From NCBI GenBank assembly GCA_048013815.1, contig CM106585.1, positions 14,446,001 through 14,510,000 of the forward strand: 64,000 bases of DNA, read 5' to 3'. Each line of letters starts with the position of its first letter. Position 1 is the stretch's first letter. This document shows, in pieces, positions 48,978-62,206 of the stretch. The notes under the pieces were generated by a model. It ran no database searches. It was not told the DNA's origin and saw nothing but the letters and a program-made list of their open reading frames with translations. This DNA is from Setoptus koraiensis (taxonomy: Eukaryota; Arthropoda). A program made the translations under genes and the position numbers.

Positions 48978-51279
48978 TTTTTTTTTTATTTTTATTTTTT
49001 TTTTTTTTTTTTAATTTTTAATTTATATTTTTAATTTTTTTTTATTTTTTTATTTTTTTTTTTATTTATTTTTTTATATATTTTATATTTATTTTATTTA
49101 TTTTTATTTTTTTATTTTTTATTTTATTTTTTTTTTTTTTTAAATTATTTTTTTTTTTTTTTTTTTTTTTTTTATTTTTTTTTTTATTATAATTAAATCT
49201 TTTTTATTTTTTTTTTTTTTTTTTTTTTATTTTTTTTTATTTTTTTTATTATTTTTTTTTTTTTTTTTTTTTTCTATTTATTTTTTTATTTTTTTTTTTT
49301 ATTTTATTATTTTATTTTTTTTATTTATATTATATTATATTTTTTTATTTATTTTATTATTTTTTTTTTTTAAATTATTATTTTTTTTTTTTTTTATTAT
49401 TTTTTTTTATTTTTTTATTTTTTTTATTTTATTATTTTTTTTTATTTTTTTTTTTTTTATTTTTTTTTTATTTTTATTTTTTTATAATTTTATTATTTTA
49501 ATTCTATTTATAATTATTATTTATTTTATTATTTATATTGGTTATATTTTATTTATTATATTATTTATATCTTTTTATTATATTATTATTTATATTTATC
49601 ATTTATATTTATTATGTTTGTTTTATATTATAATTATTTTTATATTTATTATATTTTTTATATTTTTTTTATCTTTTAATTTTTATTTTATATTTTTATA
49701 TAGAATATTCACAGAAATTGAAAAAAGAAACTTTATGTATATTATTTATTTTATATATTTTTAGATCTTGGCAGTATTATATCAGTTTGTTTTTATATGT
49801 AAATATATATTTTATTTATTTTTTGTATTAATTATTTTTTGATTATTTATTATTATTTTATTTTATTATTTTTATTTATTCTATAGTCTTATTTTTATTT
49901 ATTTATTTATTATTTTTTATTTTTTTATATTATTTGTATGATATTACTTTATTTATTTATACTATATTGTTTTTATATTCTTGGTTTATTTATTTTATAT
50001 TTATTTATTTTATATTATTTTATTATTTTTTATTTTAATTTTATTTTTTTATTTTTATTATATATATTTTTATTTTTTTTTTTTTTATTTTTTATTTTAT
50101 TATTAATTATATTTTTTATATTTTATATATATTTTTTATTTTATTTTTATTATTTTATATTTTATATTATATTATATTTTATATTTTTATATTTTTTTAA
50201 TTTTTATTATTTATATTTATTTATATATTTTAATTTTTTATTTTTATATTTATTTTTTTTTTTATATTTTTATTTTATTATTTTTTTTTATTTTAATTTT
50301 ATTATTATTTATAATATATATATATTTTTTTTATTTATATATATTATTTTTTATATTTTTTTTATTTTTATTTATATTTTTATTTTTTTGTTATTTTTTT
50401 TAATTTTTATTTTTTATTTTTTATTTATTATATTATATTATTTTTATATTTATTTTTTTTATATTTTATACATTATATATTTTTTATTTTTATTTATATT
50501 TTTTTTTATTTTTATATTTATTTATATAAATATTATTTTATTATTTTTTATATTTATTTATTTTTTTTATATATATTTATATATTATTAATAAATTATAT
50601 ATATATTTTTAATTTTTATTATATTTATTTTATTTATTATTTTTATTATTTTTTTATTTATTTTATTTAATTTATTTTTATATATTTTATTATTTTTTAT
50701 ATTTTTTATTTTTATATATTTTATTTTTTATTATTTTATTTATATTTATTTTTTATTTTTTATTTTATTTATATATATTTTATTTATTTTTTATTATTTA
50801 TTTATTATTATTATTAAATTTTTTTTATTTTTGTTTTTTCTTTTTTATTTTTATTTTTTATTTTTTTTATTATTTATTTATTATTATTATTTTATATTTA
50901 TTTTATATTATTTTTATTGTATTATTATTTTTTTATTTATTTATTATATATTTATATATATATTTTTATTTTTTTTTTATATTTTATTTTTATTTTTTTT
51001 ATATTATTATATATATTTTTTTATTTTATTTATTTTTATTATATTTTTTATTTATTATTTTATATTTTATTTTTTTTATTTTTTTATTTATTTATATTTT
51101 ATTTATTTATGTTTAGTTTTATTTATATTTATTATATCTTTTTATTTATATGTTTTATTTTATTATATATTTTTATATTTTTATATATATATTGTTATAT
51201 TTATTTTTATTTTATATTTTTATTATATTTATTTTATATATTTTTATATTATTATATATTTTTTATTTATATATTATTG
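43508..51279. repeat. 7.8-kb low-complexity T/A tract
   Basis: Almost every base is T or A; G and C together appear only sporadically. On the plus strand T is far commoner than A: T runs of 3 to over 20 are separated by one or two A, and A runs longer than four are rare. No fixed repeat unit is evident, although TTTTA, TTTATT and TTTTTTA recur. The centre (about 45.0-49.4 kb) is the most T-rich, while the edges have more A and a few G/C. Apparent open frames contain almost only Phe, Leu, Ile and Tyr and are not genes. Both edges are abrupt. It could be a degenerate microsatellite or satellite block, or partly an assembly or base-calling product. Confidence 0.9.
49701..49790. other. Complex-sequence island inside the T/A tract
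   Basis: About 90 bases with ordinary complexity, including A-rich and G/C-containing stretches such as CACAGAAATTGAAAAAAG and TAGATCTTGGCAGTATTA. It differs clearly from the T/A sequence on both sides. I could not match it to a known RNA or element. Confidence 0.5.
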
Positions 51280-54200
51280 TACAATGCGATTATTGTCGCT
51301 TGTTTGTGTCAGCGTGTCTCGAAATAATGCTAAGTGATTTATGTCGGCAATACGCGCGACAATCCTCTCATTGGACAAGTCAAACAGATAAGTTTAACTC
51401 GTGTGTTGCAAACAACGCCAAAAACGAAAAATAACTGACCAAATAAATAACTGAGCTGTGCGCCGTCTATTGTCGTCTGCACCATAAATCATACACTCAA
51501 TACTTAAATGGTTACTTATTATTATTGTTGCTGTTATTAGCGTCTTAGTTATGGGGCGCCCTCTGGCAGCGCGCCCGTGGGCCCCAATACGTTTTCCAGC
51601 GCCTCTGGTGTTTGGCCGCACTACCAACGTGTGCCGAGTTGAAATAACTCGATGATTGAGTGTTCATCATTGTGATGCAACCAGTCATAGGCATGCGCTA
51701 TATTTCTAATTAGGTGTGTAGTTGAAGATTACATCGGCAGGGATTTCTTGTGCTCAGGCTCACGAAATTTTCGCAAAAATTTGCCCTAAATAAAGTAAAA
51801 AAAATGCGCACTCATATGTGCAAACTCAAATCCCTTTCACGTCCCGTGCGCGCTATCTACGCCAGTTACGTGCGACGATGCGCACAGGTTTTGATCTCTT
51901 CATTTTTGGTGGACTTTTGTGGGAGAAAAGCGAGAAAAAATCTGTACCGATTTGATCGCTGCACACCTAACCAAAAATATGTCACATTCCCAAAATGAAC
52001 CGAATACTCGCGCTACAATGATGAAAAATAGCAACAAACTGTTTCAATTTACCACACGTCAGATTAGTGTTGGTGCGAGGCAAATTTTCGGCCGCTTTTC
52101 GTTTTTTCGTTTGTGTATGATCTGCATCTGAAATGTGTGAATCGTCGACGAGAAATGCTCCCATTTCATCATTTGTCCATTAACTGCTCGCGCTGTTCGT
52201 CGTATGTGGCGCCTCCAACGGGGCCCACACACACACACACACTGGCTTCCGATCGCAAAGCACCTTTCAATTGGCAAAATTCACCGGAGATTCATAAGAA
52301 ATATATCAAAAAATGGCAGATAATCGCCGAATTTCACCATATCGACCTCATTCCCCTTTTTGCGAGTGTTTCGCTGCTGACCACACCGAATATGAATGAG
52401 GTCGAATGTGAATTTCTCAGTTCGCATGGCAACATCTCGCTCTTGCATTGGATTGGCCGGCCGGCGAGTTTTGCGGTCGACGGTCGGCCGTCGGACGCTA
52501 TTTGGGGGCCATTTTCTTCGCAAGCGACACAGTGTGATTAAAATGACCAATTCGGTGGAGCCAAATCAATTCAAGCTGCAGCCAGAAGAAGGGTTGCTGG
52601 CGCGCGATCTTGCTGATAGAGCACATTGCATCACAAATCAATCATCAGATTGTGGGACGAGAAAGAGGGACAGACGCGACGTTTAGCACTCAATATATCA
52701 CCCAGTGTGACAGTTTTAGGTGTCAGCCCGCTATTTGGGCCCCGTCTGCACACAACATAGACTCTGTGGCTCGGGTTGAGACACTGCCGGCCAAAAAGGG
52801 AATAAAAATACATGCAATGTAAATAGTTGAATAGAGCGAAAATGCGAAAGGTTTGTTTTGTTTTTTTTCGCGTCGTCGCAAGTGACGCAACGCGCGCTAC
52901 GTGGTACCACGTTACGTCACTGCGCCATAACGAACCATACAATATCTCACTTAAAACTTAAATAATACACGCACACACGACGAATATATACACAGTGTGC
53001 TAAAAGTCGGTATCATTTCCATTAATCATACTTAGCGAACGCGTGCCAACGCTCTCAGTTGCTATCAACAGCACGGGAACACACAGCATTCGTGCCAATA
53101 GCAACAAGCTGAGAAAATGGCAATAACACACAGGCATAGGCAAACAAACAAGCATCATCTATTATGTAATTGTAGTTTTGCGAAAAGAACTGGCCAATTC
53201 TGTTGTTGCCATATATTTAGTTATTATTGTCACAACTGTTTGCATTTGGAACGCGCCGGGCGCCGGCCAATGGCGAGAAAAAACTCCATTAGTGGACCCG
53301 TTTCGACGTCTTGTCGTTGTCTTATTATCTCACCCAGTAAGACTCTTCGGTTGTCCTAGCGAGTCTGTACTGCAGACGCGTTCTTTTTATCACTTTTTGC
53401 GCTGGCCAACTGTATTTCGTCGCGAATCGTTTTTTCGCCTCTTTTTGCCACTTTGATCGACTCGACCCCACAAAATCCCATCAACAGTGTCCAGAAGCGC
53501 GTGCCCAAAACCAATATACGGACAAATGGCCATTAATATGCTAATCACATCAGCTGGGCCACACAAAGTATCACTGTCGGCGATGCCCATTATGCATACA
53601 CAGTCGCATGTCACATAAATAAGCCGGCGCATGACGGCCAGTTTGAATGTCCGGCGCGACAAAACTGGTTTATCTCTGGCTAAACTGGCACAAACAGTGC
53701 TGTCTTTAGGCGCATTGTCCTATCAAAAACATTTTATTTCTTTCACAATGTTAACATGAGCCACTTGCAGCAGAGGGCGCTTCGGAGAATGGGCCAAAAA
53801 AAGATGGAAATAGCTGAGCATGTTAAGCTAGCGTCGATACCTCAGAGACTCACGCGCCAGCTGACAAGCATGTAAATTGTTGCATTGGTTTATTTTATCC
53901 GCCACTGATCTCTATAATGGATGGATTACGCAATGTTGCATATGGTCATATGTATCTATGTATGTATCATAATGTGTGATACAATTCTGACGCAATCTGT
54001 TTGCTGGTTGACGCAACCGCAAAAACGCAACACGAGAACACGAGAACACGAGACAGAGAGAAGAGAAGAAAAAGACGAAACACTCTTTTGGGGACTCTGG
54101 GGAAACAGACGTAACAAGAAAATTGAACAAGAATCAAATCAAATCAAAAGAAAAGTAAACTCTGCTAGATGGACAGAGATGAATGGACGAGAATGGGCGA

Positions 54201-54795
54201 AATGCTGCTCAGTTTGTCACTTACACACATACATCACATGACTAATGATGTCGTGAAAAAACAAACAAGCGCCCTCTCATTTTCGCCTCCGACTGAACTT
54301 TTCCTACGAAACTTTTCCAACGTTGTCACAAACAAAATAATAACAACACAACACTGTCACATGGAACATTGTTTGAGACGTGCACTGGCTGGCGTGTCCG
54401 TGCTGGCAAGAGGACAACAAAGTTGCGTAAGAAGATTCTTCGTCTTTTGGCAGCTGTAAATGTTCAAAAGTACAGTAATAAAAGTTTTAAACTTAACTGA
54501 AATTTAAACTAGAAAAAAATCTCAGCTCGCGCACGTATCGCGCGACGTATCTAATGCGACAGGTAATAACCGTAAATTAGGCACAGTGCTAACGTCCATT
54601 AGACTCTAATGATTAGAGGCAAATAACGTTGGGCACTGCAACTCGCCTATACAAGCAATTTCCACATCTTAGATTATAATTGGTCACTAGGTGACGCCAT
54701 AGTTGCGCCGTGTGACGTAATTAAAAGTGGCCGGTGTCCGACCGTTTCGCAAATGCTTGCACTTGTAACGCCAAACGCCATCGTACACCAGCATC
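51280..54795. other. Non-coding DNA right of the T/A tract, no gene recognised
   Basis: Composition is like the left flank of the window. One open segment on the plus strand (about 53185-53336) encodes a membrane-helix-like stretch and ends near a donor-like CCCA|GTAAGA, but it resembles no family I know and is too weak to call an exon. Confidence 0.5.
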
Positions 54796-55008
54796 ATGGT
54801 GTCATTTTATCAGGCCATTATTGTGCTATGGGGTACAGTTATGGCCATGCTGAGCTTTTATAAACTGGGCCCCAACGCACAAGCGAACGCGCCATCACAA
54901 ACACAAACAAATCAATGGCCGAAACCAGCCGGCAACGAGGTTAATGATGTTGCTTTGTTTGACAAGCGCCCGGCAACGACAACAACCAACGGAAGTGTTT
55001 ATCAATGA
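54796..55008 (+). CDS. Small ORF with signal-peptide-like start, unrecognised
   Basis: ATG-initiated frame of 70 codons. The first 22 residues (MVSFYQAIIVLWGTVMAMLS and following) look like a signal peptide or membrane anchor. A polar part rich in Asn, Gln, Thr and Pro follows, with one Lys-Arg pair near residue 57. A small secreted peptide is possible, but no family match or splice context supports it. Confidence 0.25.
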   Translation: MVSFYQAIIVLWGTVMAMLSFYKLGPNAQANAPSQTQTNQWPKPAGNEVNDVALFDKRPATTTTNGSVYQ

Positions 55009-55273
55009 CGATGCTGCAGCGCCCAACGAAGGATTGCCGTTCGTTGGGGCCCAGCAGTGGGCGCCGGCGCTGAACTGCCGGTGTAAACATGGGGCTGTGA
55101 TATCATATCATCATATAACTGATATCGGGCGAACAAGTGGACATAAATAAAATAAATTACCATTGTGAATGACTTGCGACTATGGGGTGCGAGCGCCTCT
55201 ATCGGTGCACGGGCGTGACAGTGCAAACTATTTATGATAATCTAATTGTTTTGTTTGTCATTGTGTGCGCGCC

Positions 55274-55362
55274 ATATTAGCTATATCAGCTATATCAGCT
55301 ATATCAGCCATGTCAGCTATATCAGCTATGTCAGCTATATCAGCTATATGAGCTATATCAGC
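55274..55362. repeat. 9-bp tandem repeat (AGCTATATC)
   Basis: About ten copies of AGCTATATC with a few variants (CATGTC, TATGTC, TATGAG). The unit contains the palindrome GATATAGCTATATC across neighbouring copies, so the block can fold on itself. Confidence 0.9.
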
Positions 55363-55837
55363 GGCCAGTGGCGACAGCACAACGTTCGGCTGACAATTAT
55401 CGCAATGATGATTATGTAACTGCCTTTATTATGTAACTGTACTGTATTATAGTTGCACACAATAAGTGGACCGTTTACAGTCAGTTTAGTCAGCTGAGCG
55501 CTGGAGCGCCGTTGGAGACCGCTTGAATTGTTGTTGTGAAAATTATCTGTTGGCGTTGTGCGCCGAATGGCCATTTCAATGGCTGCGTTTTCCGTTTTCG
55601 GAAATGATTTTCATTTCTAACAAAGTCTAAATTCAAAGTCGCTCACTTGTTCCAGTCGGCGCAGTTGCACCGGTCCAACGGGGCCCCCTTTTGCCAGACA
55701 ATGGCCGCAGACGATTGCAAACTGCAGCGTGTTTATATCGTCGGAAATCGCCAGCAAGTGTCCAGTTGTTGACAACGGGTCCGCCAGTGCACATCGCATC
55801 CATCATTGCACCGTTTTGTTTTATTTTCATTTTGTTG

Positions 55838-55965
55838 TTGCCGTTGTTGCCGTTGTTGTTGCTGCTGCTGTTGTTGTTGTCGTTGTTGTTGTTGTTGCTG
55901 TTGCCGTTGTTGCCGCGGCTGTTGTCGTTGTTGTTGTCGCTGTTGTTGTCGGTGGTGGTGTGTGT
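55838..55965. repeat. TTG/CCG/CTG trinucleotide repeat
   Basis: Forty or so triplets of TTG, CTG, CCG and TCG. They open frames in all three plus-strand phases and in the minus-strand phase that reads Thr/Ala, none supported as genes. Confidence 0.85.
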
Positions 55966-56261
55966 TGACTAAAGTTGACGACGATCTTTGTGCGCGAATA
56001 ACGGCCCATTACCACCAACGGTGTTGAATGGTTTGCGCCACTTCCATTAACAACAATCATCGATTTACTCTGCAAACTGTGCTCTGTGAATATGCAAATC
56101 TGCATCACAAACAACGCCACACTCGTCATATTTGGCTTTTGCATGGTCGCGCATATGCACCAAATCGGCGCCAGTAATCATATCATGTAATCGCCACCTT
56201 AATCGGGCCCCAAACAATTCAGTGGCCGTCCAGCAATGACTGATCATTGCTCATCCTTCTG

Positions 56262-56282
56262 TGTGTGTGTGTGTGTGTGTGT
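56262..56282. repeat. GT dinucleotide microsatellite
   Basis: Pure (GT)n run of about ten units in non-coding DNA. Confidence 0.9.
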
Positions 56283-57196
56283 TTGAACTTGCTTTATGGG
56301 CTCCCCTGCTTTTGGGGCCGCACTAAATTTATCATTGCGCCCCAATGATGACGACTCATCAAAATCGATACATCATTTTGGAGGCGACACTTGCTAGCCA
56401 TTGTCAGTGGTTAAGGTTTTGCACATAAACACACAATAAACAGGTTGTTGCACTGGTCGCTAGGCGCCGCCTCGTCCAGCCTGAGCCAGCAACGCGTCCG
56501 GCCATTTCAATGGCACACACCGAATGAAATCGCTTTTCGATGAAATCGGCTTCGGCTGGAATCGCTTCAGAATCTGGTGCACGATTACACGCTGCACCAG
56601 ATTGTATGCAAATCCGGCCGGGCTTGTTTTGTCATGGTGGCAACATTGGGGCCAATCAATGGGGGCCTCCATTTAACCCAACCAGCTCACAGCTTGGCTA
56701 TCATTCACGGCAGCAATTAACGAGTGACAATTGTGAGCAACATTGTCGTGCAGCCAACATTACGTTTAATTACGTAATTGAACGATTGCGCGTGACTGTT
56801 ATATTGAAGTCATTACTTTTGACTGCGTCACTGCGATTATGTAACGCGATGCATATTCAGAGAGTCATACATTCTGTACTGGATTTTGTATTGGAGAGCG
56901 TGATGAGGGCGATGATCACGCGATCATGATTAGTAGCGTAATATACACATGCCACATGTAGTCGTATGGCGAGATAGAGAAGAGCAGCAAACTGCAAGCT
57001 AACTGCAGCTAAACTCTCGTGCGCTTAGGTCAGCAGCTAATAAAGTAAATATTAAATATTAAATAAATGATTAAATGATACAACACATGATTAAACAACA
57101 AACAAACATGTAATTAAATGATGAAAATGAATAGATAAACAGTATAAAATAAAAGTGTTTGACGAAACAAACATAGATGGCGTTGTCGTTCGATTT

Positions 57197-57216
57197 CCGG
57201 CCGGCCGGCCGGCCGG
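57197..57216. repeat. GGCC palindrome run
   Basis: Five consecutive CCGG/GGCC tetramers form a perfectly self-complementary 20-bp stretch of pure G+C. Confidence 0.9.
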
Positions 57217-57652
57217 CGGTGACGCAACACAGTGACCAACAGCCGCCTGCCGAAATGTAGGCCTCACTGACAAGTGCATTTCGGTGCTCAGTGGCGCGTG
57301 CAACTAGGCGCTTACGTCACACTGCATTGAATCGGTCATCGGGGTTTGGCCAATGATGAGCAGCGCGATTGGGGGCTGCAAAGCAACACGGGCCCAGCAT
57401 GCATGCAGTTGGATATTATATTATAAATTGCACAGTTGCATAACTGTATAACATGCTGTGTTGCACGGACTAAACTGGACGCCAACAGTGGTCATGTTGT
57501 ACACAGACGAAAACGCGTACACGCACTCCGACAGATAAAAATGAGACACGAGCGAGCAAGTGCACACTGACAAACGCATTCAAGTGTGCAAACTGGCCCC
57601 ACTCGCCAGAGTGGCCCGTCAATCGGTTTGCGATCGGCAACCGATCGTCGTT

Positions 57653-57720
57653 CGATTGCTGGCCGATTGCTGGCCGATTGCTGGCCGATTGCGGGCCGAT
57701 CGCGGGCCGATCGCGGGCCG
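57653..57720. repeat. 11-bp tandem repeat
   Basis: Six units in two flavours: GATTGCTGGCC (three to four copies) followed by GATCGCGGGCC (two copies), with one intermediate unit. The gradual change suggests stepwise duplication and mutation. Confidence 0.85.
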
Positions 57721-58071
57721 ACCGTTGGCCAGCCACCCGCAACCGTACGCGTTTCGTTCGGGCCGAACTGCGGCCGGACAGCGTTTAAAAAGAAGCGGTC
57801 AGTTGTTATATGCTGATGCTTGCACGTACGCAACTTGCAACAGTGATCGTTCGGGGGCCGAGCAAACTGTAACTGACCAACGGCAACCAACGATAACCGG
57901 CTGGCCACTCATTGGTGCCTCGAGCGTGTCATCATCATCACCTGGTCAGCAGTAGTATCAAACTGACACTACTACCGTAACTCACCTGTCGATGATGATG
58001 CGTCATTGGGTGGTTGTTATCGCAACCTTGCAACACACGAAAAGTTATTATATAAGTTTGTTGTTGCAACA

Positions 58072-58092
58072 AAACAACAACAACAACAACAA
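58072..58092. repeat. CAA trinucleotide repeat
   Basis: Six to seven CAA triplets. A TTGTTG stretch just to the left makes a short inverted repeat with it. Confidence 0.8.
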
Positions 58093-58460
58093 ACTCATAT
58101 AACTTACTTGCAATCATAGGCTGCTGTATCGCACTGTTGCACTGTTGCATTGTTGCTGCCAATTATAATCGTATTATTGTTATTGGCCATCATATTGCCA
58201 GCATTGCGTCATCCTTAATTGGCGCTGTCCCAACTGTGCTTACTGTGCTATAATTGAACAGTTCAACATTGAACTCTGACGGGATTGGGTTGGCCCAGGT
58301 AAGTTAGCTGATGCTAGTTGCTAATGCACACGCACACAATGCAACCTTTGTGGTCATTCGAGTGTGACTGGTGGTTGCTGTTCAACCGTGCGGGTTACAA
58401 CAGCGCAACAACCGATCATATGGGCGCCACGGCCACTAGCAGTGGGCCCACTATGGGCAC

Positions 58461-58510
58461 GGCACAGGTAGCAGCACAGGTAACGGCACAGGTAACGGCG
58501 CAGGTAACAG
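58461..58510. repeat. 12-bp tandem repeat
   Basis: Four copies of a unit like GCACAGGTAACG. Each copy contains CAG|GTAACG, a weak splice-donor-like word, so splice predictions here are unreliable. Confidence 0.85.
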
Positions 58511-60043
58511 GTTGCCACGAGAGGGTCCATTGCACAAGTATTAGCATATGTATCGCAATAAGTTATTGCGTAAGTGGTCTGCGCGGCCTCGTCCTCGGCC
58601 ACTGAGAGGCCAACCTGGTGAGAGACCATCACTGGCCAACCCAATCATTAGAACGATTAGACGACGAGGCCAGTGGGGCCCCGTTGGCGGCCGACAGGTT
58701 GCCCTGACACCACGCAGCCCGTGCCGGGTGTCGGTGCGCGCTGCGGAGAGAACAGCCAGAGAATAAGCGAGGGAGAGGGGCCAAAAAAGAAGCAAGTGCG
58801 CCGACCACATCACTAATGTTGTCGTGCTTCGTGTTTGTTTGTTGCGCACACCAACCAGCGCGCAGCGGGGGCGTTCGAAATCCCTGGCTTATCCATACAA
58901 AGATCAACCTGACTGTGCCGCTGAAAGATTCTTTCAGAAAGAATGCGCGCACCATGAATATTACATAACACAGTGCAAATCTATATGGGCTGACAGGCGC
59001 GAAGAAGCCGCTCTGATATGTACGCAACGATCGAATGGCGCAACGATCGAATGGCGCAGCGATGGGGTAATTAGTTTCGGATTGCACAATAGTTAATGTG
59101 CGCAGCGGCCTCTCTCGGCCGATGCGCGTCGGCTAATCGCCGTTCGGCTGCAGTTCAACTGCACGGCTATACTGCTCAACGTTATACGGCCATTTGGCTA
59201 GATTAGGCATGTCAATGGCGCAAACAGCACACAGTTACATAACAGCACACGTATAGCGCACGTTATTGCGCGGCAGCAGCGCTACAACGAGCGCGTTATG
59301 CCGCTATGCGCCGGAGGGCTCAGTGCGCAAAACGCGCACTATAGACGGCTCAGTATGGGGCCCCGTGCGGGGCCCTGTGCGCCGTCAGTGGGGTGCTCGC
59401 TCGGGTCGGCTCGCGGCTGCCAATTGCGCGGTAGGGGCTTGTGCGGGCCGGGCCCGATGCCACGACAGCGGCAGGTTGAACGGGGGCCGCTGAGCTGGTG
59501 CCGGCAATAATGGCGCGACAACAGCTATTTACACTTGACTTAATGTCGTTGTTACGTCGTCGTCGTCGTTGTGGTTGTCAACTAATGAACCGGCTGTAGC
59601 AACCGGCATTACAAGCAACCGGCAATACAGCCAACGGCAGCGGCGCCAGGATAAGATTTTCCGCCGCTATGGTTTTGTGACAACGAAACCATCGAGTTAT
59701 CGACTGCGCGCCGACAGCGCCACCGATTTGGGCCCGTCTGAGACGGGCCATCCGACAATTGTGAGACGGTAGCGTAAAACAAGGCGCGCCCGCAGCGCTG
59801 ACTCGCGGCCGAAAACAAGTGGTGCTCGGCTTACATTTTTACACCATTTCTGGGGGATTTGCAGAGGATTTGCGCAGGATTTGCGCAGGATTTGCGCCCA
59901 CTGAGCGTACGAGGATGCACGGGGATGCACTTGCAGCCTATGTAATATCCATGTAACAATGCCCTCGCGGCCGCAATATGAATTATTTGTGAAATTATTA
60001 ATAACTTTTGTCTGGCGCGCGCCGGCAGCCGCACAAATGACAC

Positions 60044-60148
60044 GGCGCACACAGTGTTACATAACGCACACAGTGTTACATAACGCGCACAGTGTTACAT
60101 AACGCGCACAATGTTACACAACGCGCACAATGTTACATAACGGGCACA
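60044..60148. repeat. 19-bp tandem repeat
   Basis: Five to six copies of a 19-bp unit of the type CGCACACAGTGTTACATAA. Related GTTACATAAC words occur singly elsewhere in the right flank (for example near 59230 and 63920). Confidence 0.85.
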
Positions 60149-61307
60149 AATGTGGCGCAAATGGCTTACAGGTTAGCGGCAGACAGAGAGGTTAAACGGT
60201 GCATGATGAACAAATGACAGCGCAGGAACAAGTGATTAGTTTGCTTCATTACGTTTAAACACGTGCTACGTGTTCACTTGTCGTGGCGTTGTTGCGCCAG
60301 AACGACGACGCGACAACAGCGACGCACGAGCGCCGATTGCGCCAACGAGCGGGCCGGCGGCGTCGCGCAAGACGACAATTTGTTGGCTCAGCGTGATTTA
60401 TTGAAATTAAATATTTAGAAACTGATCAAGTGTTAATTGCTGTAAAATAACGCATTAACAGGCCCCTAATGGTGACGGGCATCATTAGAGCCACATCATT
60501 AGGGCATGCCAACGGTGCGCAAAACAGTGCGGACAATGCGAGTGGGCCCACAATGTCGTCGCTGTATGAGATGTGTCGGACAAACAGCATTGGCCGGGTT
60601 TGTTCGTGTTTTACTAGGTAGTTGGCGAGGGTGTCACGCGGGCCCAAAATGACTAATGATCCCGTTGCTCACAGAGGCGATAGGCAGCACAGGTTGCTAT
60701 CGTATAATATCGCGTAGTATCATTGTTATGTAATAATGATAACTATTTTTGGTCAAATCGAGAGCGGCGCATGACTTTTGCAGCAGCGGCCCATCATCCA
60801 TCATGCCGGCCGATCACGCAGCGGCGGATCGCGCCGCTCAACTGGGGGCGCCACTTGTTACTACAACCGCGACGAGCCGGCAAAAACACGCGATGCGTAA
60901 TCTTTTTGTTTAAATTCATCGGGCCTCTATAACGGATATAGCTCTATATCGCTATCTAATATGCTGCTCGCTGCCTTGTCTATGAGCGATTTATATTTAT
61001 ATCGTATTCGTTGCCGTTGTTTGCGAGCAGCGCCCCGTTCAGCGCAAACACTGACCCGTGCGGGACCCGCTGCGGCGCGTTTATAGGCCTAGCCACGGGC
61101 CGCTAGCCGCCGGTGGTGGGCGCCGTCTAGAGGTCACTGTGTGATACAGTCTGCACAGTCTGTTGTTTATCCGTTGTTTGTCCGTTTTGGGCGAGCATGC
61201 TAACGAGCACTCAATTTATAATGGCCGCCCGCCAATTGATTACGCAACTCCATTGCTCAACGATTGGTCATTGTTGTTGTGCGTGGGTGTGTGCTGTGCA
61301 TAATTGC

Positions 61308-61380
61308 CGTGCAAAGTCGCCGTGCAAAGTCGCTGCGCATAGTCGCTGCGCATAGTCGCTGTGCATAGGGTCGCTGTGCA
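61308..61380. repeat. 15-bp tandem repeat
   Basis: Five imperfect copies of a unit like GTGCAAAGTCGCC / GCGCATAGTCGCT with small length changes. Confidence 0.75.
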
Positions 61381-62178
61381 GAAATGGGGCACGACCCAAC
61401 GGCCCGACGATGGCCAGCAACGTAAAACGGGCATATGCCCGGGCCGGACAGTAGCCGCTGACAGTAGCGGCCACTGGCAATCCTGTCAGCCAATTTCAGC
61501 GGCCAGCAAACAACAGCCGTCAGATGGGGGCGCTGGCCAGAGTCCAAGTGACAAAGTGGGGCCCGTAAGTGCACAGCCAAAACCATTAATAACTGTGCCG
61601 ATAATTGTCATTCGGTCGGTCAGCGCAACGGTCAGCGCAACGGTCAGTGGCAAGAGTCGATTCAGAGACAGTTGCAAACGGGCGGTCAGTGTCCGGTGGG
61701 CACAAACAATTGTCTACAATTGTCGTGCGGCAACAAATGGCCACGATTGTCCCCCTCTAGCGCTCAGATGATCATAATAACGATAATAACAATAATAATA
61801 ATAATAATCAAATGATCATCGCGCGTCATTTGTGCGCGACACTGGTCAGCGGCTGATCGCTTTGGCCGAAAATGGCCAAGCTGGCGCGACAAGTGCCAAT
61901 CGTGGCCAATCAATGGGCGCCAGTTGGTCAGTGTGTGTGTGTGTGTGCCCATTAAAGTGTGACCAGCGCCACAGTGACTCAGTGGGCCAAATGTAGGCCG
62001 TTGCTATAGTTGCTCCGGTCAGTTTGCTAATCGGTCTATGCCATGTGGCCGGTTTACCGCCGCAATGCATATACCGGGCCGGTTATATCGGCGGACCTGG
62101 CGCAATCGTGCAGCGCCACCTACGCCTCTACTGGCCGGCCGAAATGGGGCCAAACGGCGGGCCTGTGACAACAAATGA

Positions 62179-62206
62179 CGACAACAACAACAACAACAAC
62201 AACATC
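62179..62206. repeat. AAC trinucleotide repeat
   Basis: Eight or nine AAC triplets in non-coding DNA. Confidence 0.85.

Noticed and set aside
43508..51340. Long open frames of Phe/Leu/Ile/Tyr in the T/A tract
   Set aside because: They follow directly from T/A-only sequence without TAA, TAG or TGA in one phase, and they have no normal amino-acid composition.
53185..53340. Possible exon with a membrane helix before a GTAAGA donor
   Set aside because: The acceptor is weak, no neighbouring exon was found and the protein matches nothing known.
55274..55362. Possible CRISPR-like array
   Set aside because: A 9-bp head-to-tail repeat without unique spacers in a eukaryotic genome; it is a minisatellite.
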